From: Ferrimicrobium sp.
Lineage (GTDB): Bacteria > Actinomycetota > Acidimicrobiia > Acidimicrobiales > Acidimicrobiaceae
Assembly (NCBI GenBank): GCA_027365375.1
Contig: DAHXNM010000050.1
Coordinates: forward strand, 1 to 7,135
Direction of reading: 5' to 3'
Length of the DNA stretch: 7,135 bases
Each line of letters begins with the position of its first letter. Positions within the stretch are counted from its first letter, which is position 1. Both the position numbers and the translations under genes were made by a program. The notes under the pieces are model-generated. The model was given only the letters and a program-made list of their open reading frames with translations. It was not told the DNA's origin and made no database searches. Shown in pieces: positions 1 to 5,277 of the stretch.

Positions 1-142
1 GAGCGTTGACCCGTTGCGTAAACTCGTCGACGATCGCGCGATCGCCAGAGAGCCAACGAACCTCCCAATGCGGGGCAACGGGCCCAAGATAGCCGATTCT
101 GATCCTTGCGCGGATCTCAACTGGTTGCTCCGTCTCATTCAT
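1..142 (-). CDS. Unrecognised protein, N-terminal 47 residues (runs off the left edge)
   Basis: The reverse strand is open from an ATG at 142 to the window edge, giving 47 codons without a stop. I do not recognise the family. The visible part starts with a short acidic stretch (MNETEQP). It continues with an alternating charged and hydrophobic segment that looks like a beta strand (EIRARIRIGYLG), then VAPHWEVRW and an acidic helix-like stretch (DRAIVDEFTQRV). There is no signal peptide or membrane segment, so it is probably cytoplasmic. No good Shine-Dalgarno precedes the ATG. Instead, a TAGAAT hexamer lies exactly 7 nt upstream on the same strand, the geometry expected of a leaderless start. 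The gene is divergent from the whiB-like gene, with 129 bp between the starts. The clean frame, sensible codons and promoter placement support a real gene. Nothing supports a function. Confidence 0.6.
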   Translation of the reverse strand, partial: MNETEQPVEIRARIRIGYLGPVAPHWEVRWLSGDRAIVDEFTQRVNA

Positions 143-149
143 ATCTAGG

Positions 150-155
150 ATTCTA
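150..155 (-). promoter_or_regulatory. Candidate -10 box for the leftward gene (leaderless geometry)
   Basis: TAGAAT, read on the minus strand, differs from TATAAT at one base and ends 7 nt before the ATG at 142. Transcription would start at or next to the first codon. No convincing -35 hexamer is seen. Leaderless mRNAs with this TANNNT spacing are common in Actinobacteria. This is a proposal from motif and spacing only. Confidence 0.4.
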
Positions 156-199
156 CCCTGGTTCTTTCGTCCGGTCTGTCTTCGCCGCCGATGGCGTGA

Positions 200-219
200 T
201 GTCATCCAAAAGGATGACA
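200..219. promoter_or_regulatory. Perfect 8-bp inverted repeat between divergent genes, possible operator
   Basis: TGTCATCC (200-207) and GGATGACA (212-219) are exact reverse complements separated by AAAA (208-211). The dyad lies 35 bp upstream of the candidate whiB -10 box (255-260) and 44 bp upstream of the candidate leftward -10 box (150-155). It could therefore bind a dimeric regulator serving both genes. It could also form a hairpin if transcribed. It has no T-tract on either side and lies upstream of both starts, so a terminator is unlikely. I do not recognise it as the site of a known regulator. Confidence 0.45.
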
Positions 220-254
220 CAAAGCCATCCTGCTTTGAAAATGTTACTCTTCGG

Positions 255-260
255 TAATAT
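255..260 (+). promoter_or_regulatory. Candidate -10 box for the whiB-like gene
   Basis: TAATAT ends 11 nt before the ATG at 272 and 38 nt before the alternative TTG start at 299. A start point near 267 would give only about 5 nt of leader for the ATG, but about 30 nt plus a good ribosome site for the TTG. TTGAAA (235-240) is present but only 14 nt away, too close for a standard -35. The assignment is tentative. Confidence 0.35.
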
Positions 261-271
261 CCTAGGAGTCA

Positions 272-577
272 ATGGATTACTCAAAGGGGGAGGGAACCTT
301 GGCAACTGACGATGTCGAAGAGATCGTTTGGGTAAGTGAGCCGTGGATGGCTGTCGGGGCCTGCAGGGGGTTGGATCCGGGAATCTTTTTTCCATCCGAT
401 GGCGCGGGTGTTATAGGTGCAAGAAAGATCTGCTGTACTTGCGATGTGATCGACGAGTGTCTTGACTACGCCTTAAGGAATCGGATTGAGCATGGCGTCT
501 GGGGAGGTTCATCGGAGCGCGAACGCAAACGCCTGCAACGCGCTCGACTGCTTCGGCGTTCGGTGGAGCGCTGCTAG
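272..577 (+). CDS. WhiB-family iron-sulfur transcriptional regulator
   Basis: A small WhiB-like (Wbl) protein of 101 aa, within the usual 80-140 aa. Wbl proteins bind a [4Fe-4S] cluster and typically act with the primary sigma factor to tune transcription in response to redox, nitric oxide or developmental cues. The four cluster ligands are Cys31, Cys54, Cys57 and Cys63 in the canonical C-x(n)-C-x2-C-x5-C layout, and Cys55 is an extra cysteine. The family turn GVWGG is at 75-79. It is followed by SERERKRLQR and a basic arginine-rich tail (about 82-100) for DNA contact. Trp25 before the first cysteine and FFP at 39-41 are also typical. The start is uncertain. The ATG at 272 has AGGAG only 3 nt upstream. 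An in-frame TTG at 299 has a stronger site (GGGGGAGGG, 286-294) and would give 92 aa with the whole domain intact. The family is certain; the subgroup (WhiB1, WhiD and so on) cannot be decided. Confidence 0.95.
   Translation: MDYSKGEGTLATDDVEEIVWVSEPWMAVGACRGLDPGIFFPSDGAGVIGARKICCTCDVIDECLDYALRNRIEHGVWGGSSERERKRLQRARLLRRSVERC
286..294 (+). promoter_or_regulatory. Purine-rich ribosome binding site supporting a TTG start at 299
   Basis: GGGGGAGGG contains GGAGG (289-293) and lies 5 nt before an in-frame TTG at 299-301. This is better than the AGGAG (264-268) just 3 nt before the ATG at 272. It would move the whiB-like start nine codons downstream without touching the domain. Confidence 0.45.
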
Positions 578-735
578 GTCTTCTACTCTCTTGAGCGACC
601 GCGGCACTTGTAAATACAACGGGAGAGGTCCCTGTGTAGTCAGCAATCTCCTGGCTCATGGGTGACAAAGTTGGTCTGACGGCTTTGGTCGACATGCCGA
701 GAAGCGCGTGATCACATCCAGTTAGGATCGTTTAG
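578..735. other. Gap between the whiB-like gene and the formiminotransferase-like gene
   Basis: This 158-bp stretch shows no convincing coding region on either strand and no T-tailed terminator hairpin. It contains a short dyad, TTGTA-AA-TACAA (608-619), and GTGATCAC (708-715). Both are short enough to be chance. The promoter of the next gene is expected at its right end. Confidence 0.5.
723..728 (+). promoter_or_regulatory. Candidate -10 box, or Shine-Dalgarno, of the formiminotransferase-like gene
   Basis: TAGGAT ends 7 nt before the ATG at 736, the same spacing as TAGAAT before the leftward gene at 142. It can be read as a leaderless-type -10 (TANNNT). The AGGA inside it (724-727, 8 nt before the ATG) could instead serve as a ribosome site. 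Only 5' end mapping would tell the two apart. Confidence 0.35.
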
Positions 736-1518
736 ATGCTTGAATGTGTCGTGAATGTGTCGCATGGTCGCGACAGGGCGACCATCGATTCCTTGATCGA
801 GAGTTGCGGTCGATCGCTACTCGATGCGCACTCCGACTTCGACTATGATCGATCGGTCTTTACACTTGCTGGGCCAGGAGTCTTTGATGACCTGCAAAGA
901 CTCGCTCGGCGCGTGTTCGAGCTGGTCGACTTTAGGAACTACAGAGGAGTCCATCCAGCGCTCGGAGCCTTGGACGTGGTCCCGTTTGTGCCCCTTGGGC
1001 TTACGCCTCTTGAGGCGGCAGTGAGCATGCGAGACAAGCTCGGCCAGTGGCTAGCGGTTGCGTTCGATCTGCCTGTTTTTGTCTATGGACATGAGGCGAC
1101 GCTGCCACAACTCCGCAAGGGCGCGTTTACCTCGATATTGCCTACCTATGGTAGCTCACGACCGAACCCCGCCTTTGGAGCGGTTTGTGTTGGAGCGCGA
1201 GGTCTCCTGGTCGCTCTAAACTTCAACCTTGGCTGCTCGTTGGAGCGTGCTCGAGTCGTTGCCAGGACCCTGCGTTCTCCACAAGTGCGTGCACTTGCCT
1301 TTATCGCTGGTGATCGGGTGCAGGTCTCGATGAATCTGACCGACCCACTTAAGGTAACCCCACTTATGGTAGTCGAGCGCGTGTTGGCCATGGAGATGAT
1401 TCGATCGATCGAGCTTGTCGGTCTCCTTCCGGAGGCGGTCGTCATCGGCCACGAGTCTGAGTATGAATCCCTCGGCATGAGCAGCGAAGCTACCATCGAA
1501 GGACGGCTACGTCGATAG
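736..1518 (+). CDS. Glutamate formiminotransferase-like protein, stand-alone
   Basis: This is a 260-aa relative of the formiminotransferase half of FTCD (about 300-325 aa in other members). That enzyme moves the formimino group of N-formimino-glutamate to tetrahydrofolate. Some bacterial stand-alone members instead clear 5-formyltetrahydrofolate. Visible motifs in order are ECVVNVSHGRD (3-13), DYDRSVFTLAG (36-46), GVHPALGALDVVPFVPL (71-87), YGHEATLPQLRKG (118-130), FGAVCVGARGLLVALNFNL (148-165) and the C-terminal subdomain with QVSMNLTD (196-203). His73 matches the catalytic His82 of mammalian FTCD. Several motif residues differ from mammalian FTCD: the Glu of SEG is His10, the His before the catalytic segment is Tyr69, and the Arg of HPR is Ala75. 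No cyclodeaminase domain or other histidine-degradation gene is nearby, so histidine catabolism is not supported and a folate-salvage role is an alternative. The stop overlaps the convergent TetR gene by 12 bp. Confidence 0.8.
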   Translation: MLECVVNVSHGRDRATIDSLIESCGRSLLDAHSDFDYDRSVFTLAGPGVFDDLQRLARRVFELVDFRNYRGVHPALGALDVVPFVPLGLTPLEAAVSMRDKLGQWLAVAFDLPVFVYGHEATLPQLRKGAFTSILPTYGSSRPNPAFGAVCVGARGLLVALNFNLGCSLERARVVARTLRSPQVRALAFIAGDRVQVSMNLTDPLKVTPLMVVERVLAMEMIRSIELVGLLPEAVVIGHESEYESLGMSSEATIEGRLRR

Positions 1519-2130
1519 GTTGCGCATTCCTGACCACAGCAGTTCGGCGGTCTGCGCTGCCCGTTTTGCGGCGAGTCGTGCGCGAAAGCGATCGCTATGG
1601 TGTCGTTCGATGTCGAGAAGATAGGAACGTGCCGCGCCGTGAGCCAATCCAATCAAGGCGAAGGAGACAAAGACGCGATACGTCTCATCCTCGACACCGC
1701 TTACTCGGCTAGCGACCAGCTGGGCGATCCTCAGCTGGATCTCGTCGACGACATGCTGGAACTCATCGTCGCGTTGACCTCGTCCTCCAAAGAGGAGGAG
1801 GTATGCCGAGCGATGATGCTGAACGAAGTCGAAAAAGGCTACGACGCCCGCCCTTAGCCGATCGTGAGGTGGCTCAACGGTAGCCGTCGCGATCTCAATC
1901 GAGGAGGTGAGTCGCTTCCCCACCTCTTGAAGAAGTTCGAGATAGAGGTTCCGTTTTGAATGGAAGTGGCGATAGATAATCGGCTTTGTAACAGATGCTC
2001 CGGCAGCGATTTCATCCATAGAGGCTGTATCAAATCCATGGATGGCAAACTGCTCGATTGCGGCGGTGATAATAACCTCGCGACGGTCAGCGGCTGGGAG
2101 CCGAGACGTCTGAGTGGGTGGCGGTGGCAT
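1507..2130 (-). CDS. TetR/AcrR-family transcriptional repressor
   Basis: A 207-aa protein, the normal size for a TetR-family dimeric repressor. The N-terminal DNA-binding domain is clear. Helix 1 covers DRREVIITAAIEQFAIHGF (15-33). The helix-turn-helix is roughly 38-57 and ends in the family signature TKPIIYRHFHSKRNLYLELL (48-67). The rest (about 70-205) is a helical ligand-binding domain, whose sequence does not reveal the effector. TetR proteins usually repress a neighbouring or divergent gene until a small molecule is bound. The crotonase-family gene begins 46 bp away in the opposite direction, so an acyl-CoA or fatty-acid-like ligand is a reasonable guess. I found no clear palindromic operator in the 46 bp. 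The ATG at 2130 has GGAG about 11 nt upstream, a rather long spacing. The 3' end overlaps the convergent formiminotransferase-like gene by 12 bp. Confidence 0.93.
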   Translation of the reverse strand: MPPPPTQTSRLPAADRREVIITAAIEQFAIHGFDTASMDEIAAGASVTKPIIYRHFHSKRNLYLELLQEVGKRLTSSIEIATATVEPPHDRLRAGVVAFFDFVQHHRSAYLLLFGGRGQRDDEFQHVVDEIQLRIAQLVASRVSGVEDETYRVFVSFALIGLAHGAARSYLLDIERHHSDRFRARLAAKRAAQTAELLWSGMRNLST

Positions 2131-2176
2131 GATAGATAGATCTCCGTGGCAGGTTGGGGGCTAGCATCTACGATAT
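2131..2176. promoter_or_regulatory. Divergent promoter region between tetR and the crotonase-family gene
   Basis: These 46 bp must hold the start signals for both directions and are the likely place for TetR-type autoregulation. On the plus strand, TAGCAT (2162-2167) ends 9 nt before the ATG at 2177 and could be a leaderless-type -10. No Shine-Dalgarno is correctly placed for that ATG. A short GATA-rich repeat (GATAGATAGAT) sits at the TetR end. No strong palindrome is seen, so the operator remains unidentified. Confidence 0.4.
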
Positions 2177-2959
2177 ATGGATTCAGAGACAGTCATCGTA
2201 AATCGACGCGAATCTATCGTCGAGTTGGTCATCAATCGACCAGAGCGCCGCAACGCACTCGACTGGCCAACGCTCACATTGCTCCATGACCGTTTAACCG
2301 AGATGGCCTCCGACCCAACGGTTAAGGTCATTGTGCTTACAGGGCAAGGAGATAGGGCGTTTTCAAGCGGAGTTGATCTGACTGGAATGGGAGAGGGAGC
2401 CCAACAGCGCATGCTTCATGAGTCACGTGCAGAGGTGGCAGCCCTGATTCAGGCGATGTGGGCCACTCCACAACCAATAGTAGCCAAAGTGCGCGGTTTC
2501 GCACTAGCAGGCGGATTCGGGTTGGCGATGGCTGCTGACGTTGTAATTGCGTCAGAGTCGGCTACCTTTGGTACCCCCGAGTCCGAGGTTGGCCTATGGC
2601 CCTTCCAGATCACGGTTCCGCTTCTTCGTTTCGCACCACCTCGTTTCGCACTCGAGTTGATGCTGACTGGACGACGTGTCGATGCAGCCGAAGCGCTCGA
2701 GAGAGGACTTATCAACCAAGTGGTTGCCGATGACGACCTAGATGAGGTGGTGGAGCAGTTCGCAACTAACCTGGCGAACCTTTCGAGTGCAGCCACAGGC
2801 TTTGGGAAACGATCCTTCTACCAGGTCTCTGGTTCCATGGATCGCGAGCACTTCGATTACCTGGCATCGCTACTTACCCTGGTGAATCAGTTTGATGACG
2901 CCAAAGAGGGGTTGGCGGCGCGCCGTGAGCACAGGCGACCTCGGTTTTTGGGCCACTAG
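2177..2959 (+). CDS. Crotonase-fold enoyl-CoA hydratase/isomerase family protein
   Basis: A 260-aa protein of normal length for the crotonase superfamily, which acts on acyl-CoA thioesters (hydration, double-bond shift and other reactions) in the cytoplasm. The two oxyanion-hole segments are AFSSGVDL (61-68) and GFALAGGFGLAMAADVVIA (107-125). TFGTPESEVGLWP (130-142) and the LMLTGRRVDAAEALERGLINQVV stretch (161-183) are also typical. Compared with rat mitochondrial enoyl-CoA hydratase, the position of Glu144 is Gly115, while the position of Glu164 is Glu135. A single retained acidic residue is more like delta3,delta2-enoyl-CoA isomerases than true hydratases, but other crotonase activities are possible. 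It is divergent from a TetR regulator, which suggests ligand-controlled expression. The gmd gene follows after 11 bp. The ATG lacks a good Shine-Dalgarno and may be leaderless. The family is certain; the reaction is not. Confidence 0.9.
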   Translation: MDSETVIVNRRESIVELVINRPERRNALDWPTLTLLHDRLTEMASDPTVKVIVLTGQGDRAFSSGVDLTGMGEGAQQRMLHESRAEVAALIQAMWATPQPIVAKVRGFALAGGFGLAMAADVVIASESATFGTPESEVGLWPFQITVPLLRFAPPRFALELMLTGRRVDAAEALERGLINQVVADDDLDEVVEQFATNLANLSSAATGFGKRSFYQVSGSMDREHFDYLASLLTLVNQFDDAKEGLAARREHRRPRFLGH

Positions 2960-2970
2960 GCTGCGATCTC

Positions 2971-3945
2971 ATGAGTCAACCCGTCGCGCTTATCACTGGT
3001 ATCACTGGCCAGGATGGTTCGTACCTGGCAGAGTTGCTCCTTGACAAGGGCTACACGGTTATCGGTATGCACCGGCGATCGAGCACCCTTAACTTCGAGC
3101 GCATCCACCATATCCAAGATCGGCTGATTCTAGAGCCAGGTGATCTCCTTGACGAGGTCTCCATGATGCGTGTACTCCGTAGCTACCGACCTACCGAGGT
3201 CTACAATCTCGCCGCACAGTCATTTGTGCAGACGTCCTTTGGTCAACCAGTGCTCACTGGAGAGACGACTGCTCTTGGGGTGACGCGGCTACTCGATGCT
3301 ATTCGGATGGTTGACCCTCAGATCCGCTTCTATCAGGCGTCCACGTCGGAGATGTTTGGCAAGGCACAGGAGGTGCCGCAGTCGGAGCTAACACCGTTCC
3401 ATCCACGTTCGCCCTACGGGGTGGCCAAGGTCTATGGCCATTGGATCACTATCAACTATCGCGAGAGCTATGAGATGCACGCGTCTTCTGGAATTCTCTT
3501 CAATCACGAGTCACCGCGTCGTGGGTTGGAGTTTGTCACCCGCAAGGTAACCCATGCTGTGGCGCAGATCGCGTTGGGCCTGGCGAAGAAGGTGACCCTT
3601 GGCAACCTCGATGCACAGCGTGACTGGGGTTTTGCGGGTGATTATGTTCGAGCAATGTGGCTCATGCTGCAACAGGATGAGCCCTCTGATTACGTTATTG
3701 CGACCGGTGAGACGCACTCGGTTCGCGAGCTTTGTGAACGAGCATTTGCTTCGGTAGACCTTGATTGGGAGCGGTACGTCGAGATTGACCACCGGTTTAT
3801 GCGCCCTGCTGAGGTTGATCTCCTCATTGGAGACGCCACCAAAGCGCGAAACTTACTCGGCTGGGCGCCAATGGTAAGTTTCGAGGAGCTTATCGAGACC
3901 ATGGTTAAAGCTGATTTAGACTTGCTCAGCACACCTCTGAGGTGA
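2971..3945 (+). CDS. gmd: GDP-mannose 4,6-dehydratase
   Basis: A 324-aa extended short-chain dehydrogenase/reductase, near the usual 320-370 aa. It converts GDP-D-mannose to GDP-4-keto-6-deoxy-D-mannose with bound NADP. This is the branch point to GDP-L-fucose, GDP-D-rhamnose and related surface sugars. The nucleotide-binding loop is GITGQDGSY (10-18). Catalytic residues by family alignment are Thr125 and Glu127 in ASTSEMFG, with Tyr149 and Lys153 in SPYGVAK. Hallmarks of GMD rather than other sugar dehydratases are HRRSSTLNFERI (34-45), GILFNHESPRRG (174-185), FVTRKVT (188-194), RDWGFAGDYV (217-226) and YVIATGETHSVREL (241-254). No sugar partner genes (fucose synthase, reductase, glycosyltransferase) are in the window. 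It is placed between a crotonase gene and ccmA (4 bp), probably by operon packing. No strong ribosome site is visible; AGG at 2958-2960 is 10 nt away. Confidence 0.95.
   Translation: MSQPVALITGITGQDGSYLAELLLDKGYTVIGMHRRSSTLNFERIHHIQDRLILEPGDLLDEVSMMRVLRSYRPTEVYNLAAQSFVQTSFGQPVLTGETTALGVTRLLDAIRMVDPQIRFYQASTSEMFGKAQEVPQSELTPFHPRSPYGVAKVYGHWITINYRESYEMHASSGILFNHESPRRGLEFVTRKVTHAVAQIALGLAKKVTLGNLDAQRDWGFAGDYVRAMWLMLQQDEPSDYVIATGETHSVRELCERAFASVDLDWERYVEIDHRFMRPAEVDLLIGDATKARNLLGWAPMVSFEELIETMVKADLDLLSTPLR
3939..3945 (+). promoter_or_regulatory. Ribosome binding site deciding the GTG start of ccmA
   Basis: GAGGTGA overlaps the last codons and stop of gmd and lies 4 nt before the GTG at 3950 (7 nt from the GAGG core). 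It supports GTG as the true ccmA start and suggests translation coupled to gmd. Confidence 0.6.
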
Positions 3946-3949
3946 TCGT

Positions 3950-4618
3950 GTGACGGAGTCACCGAACGGTCGCCTTGTCGTTCGTCTTCGCGGAGCCACG
4001 GTTATGCTTGACCGCTTCCCTGCGTTAGCCCGTTGCGATTTCGACGCTTACGAGTCGGAGGTAGTCTTCGTTCAAGGTCCCAATGGGTCGGGCAAGACCA
4101 CCCTACTGCGGCTCCTTGGCGGGCTTGTCGAGGCGATGAGTGGGTCCGTCCTGGTCTTTGGCCGTGACCCCAAAGCTGAAGCGAGAGCGATTCGACGTGA
4201 GGTGAGTTACCTTGCCCATTCCTACCAGATGTACGAAGATCTCTCGGGGCGAGAGAATCTTGAGTTCTTTGCTGTGGCTGCTGGATGCGATCTTGACGAT
4301 GCAATCGAGTGGGCACAGCGGCTGGGTCTCGCGACTAGAGATCTGGACGCCCGTTTCCGAGTGCTCTCTGCCGGTCAACGCAAGAAGATCTCCGCGGCGA
4401 TCGCGCTCTCCAGACGTACCGAGCTCCTGCTTATTGATGAGCCACACGCCTTACTTGACCAGGCAACTAAGGCTATACTGGATCTGGGCTTTACCGAGGC
4501 GGCGCGGGCAGGCAAGACGGTCATCGTAGCCTCACATGAACTCGATCGTATCTCTGCGCTTGCAACTCGAAGGTATCGGATGTCGAACGGTTTTGCTACC
4601 CTCGTTGAGAGTCCCTGA
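3950..4618 (+). CDS. ccmA: Heme ABC exporter ATP-binding protein CcmA
   Basis: A 222-aa ABC ATPase that pairs with CcmB. ATP hydrolysis by this complex releases holo-CcmE from CcmC and CcmD during System I cytochrome c maturation, on the cytoplasmic face of the membrane. Motifs: Walker A GPNGSGKT (43-50), Q-loop region LAHSYQMYEDLSGRENL (88-104), signature LSAGQRKKI (139-147), Walker B LLLIDEP (159-165), D-loop ALLD (167-170) and H-loop His196 in ASHE. The short length and LSAGQRKK signature fit CcmA. The assignment is secured by the following ccmB, C, D and E genes. The start is GTG with a good ribosome site overlapping the gmd stop. The gene ends in TGATG, so its stop shares one base with the ccmB start. 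Confidence 0.92.
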   Translation: MTESPNGRLVVRLRGATVMLDRFPALARCDFDAYESEVVFVQGPNGSGKTTLLRLLGGLVEAMSGSVLVFGRDPKAEARAIRREVSYLAHSYQMYEDLSGRENLEFFAVAAGCDLDDAIEWAQRLGLATRDLDARFRVLSAGQRKKISAAIALSRRTELLLIDEPHALLDQATKAILDLGFTEAARAGKTVIVASHELDRISALATRRYRMSNGFATLVESP

Positions 4619-5277
4619 TGTTTCGGACGGCAGTAGCGATGGCGAAGAAGGATCTCCGTCTCGAGTGGAGAGCGCGGGTATTGCTGAATCAGGTGCTCCC
4701 ATTCGTCTTTGTGGTGATCGTTCTTTTTGCCTTCGGATTTGATGCAAAGGTCGAGATTCTTACCCAGGTAACGCCTGGACTGTTCTGGGTCACGACGTTC
4801 TTTGGGCTCGAGTTGGCGATCACGCGCGCGATGGCGATCGAGGGAGAGAACCAAGCCCAAGTCGGGCTCGTCATGATGGGTGTTAACCCTCGTGGCATCT
4901 TTCTGGGCAAGGTAGTGGCTATCGTTCTTGAGATCTTGGTACTCGAGGTGGTGCTGAGTGCAGGGATAGCGGTGCTATTCAATTCCCCTTTGCATGATGT
5001 AGCACTGTTGGCAGCGAGTGCCTTGCTCGCTGATGTTGGTGTGGCGACGGTTGGGATAGTGCTTGCTGGAGTGACTGAGGGGCTTGGTGGGAGTCTTCTC
5101 CCACTGCTGCTGTTCCCGGTGGTCTCACCAGTGTTGCTGTGTGCCACCAAGGTGTGGCAATATGGATTAGACCAGACGCCTGCCAAGGCCATTCCTTGGA
5201 GTGAGCTGTTAATCGGGTTTTCACTTATCTATCTAGTCGTTGGCATTCTGGTATATGGTGTCGTCTTGGAGGGTTGA
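4618..5277 (+). CDS. ccmB: Heme exporter membrane protein CcmB
   Basis: A 219-aa integral membrane protein, the usual CcmB size, forming the transmembrane part of the CcmAB transporter. The basic N-terminus (KKDLRLEWRAR, 10-20) is typical. About six hydrophobic segments follow: roughly 25-41, 53-70, 93-120, 128-151, 158-175 and 198-216. Diagnostic regions are LGKVVAIVLEILVLEV (96-111) and the proline-marked stretch SLLPLLLFPVVSPVLL (159-174) near the fifth segment. The start overlaps the ccmA stop by one base (TGATG), and GAGAG lies 6 nt upstream. Its own stop overlaps the ccmC ATG by one base, so stoichiometric translation with both neighbours is expected. Confidence 0.92.
   Translation: MFRTAVAMAKKDLRLEWRARVLLNQVLPFVFVVIVLFAFGFDAKVEILTQVTPGLFWVTTFFGLELAITRAMAIEGENQAQVGLVMMGVNPRGIFLGKVVAIVLEILVLEVVLSAGIAVLFNSPLHDVALLAASALLADVGVATVGIVLAGVTEGLGGSLLPLLLFPVVSPVLLCATKVWQYGLDQTPAKAIPWSELLIGFSLIYLVVGILVYGVVLEG

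Noticed and set aside
153..395. 80-aa reverse-strand frame across the whiB promoter and start
   Set aside because: It runs antisense to the whiB-like gene and through the regulatory region, is proline- and arginine-rich, and resembles no family. It is a shadow frame.
608..619. TTGTA-AA-TACAA dyad as an operator
   Set aside because: Five-base arms with a short spacer are expected several times by chance in 7 kb, and no promoter element is aligned with it.
411..695. 94-aa reverse-strand frame covering the gap after whiB
   Set aside because: It is largely antisense to whiB, has low-complexity Ser/Arg composition and no good start signal. It does not fill the gap convincingly.
1146..1652. 168-aa reverse-strand frame antisense to the formiminotransferase-like gene
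   Set aside because: It spans the end of one clear gene and the end of tetR in another frame. Its sequence is compositionally odd (Arg/Ser/Thr-rich) with no recognisable domain.
4375..4860. 161-aa reverse-strand frame across the ccmA-ccmB junction
   Set aside because: It is antisense to two well-supported genes and rich in Arg, Ser and Glu. It shows no family features.
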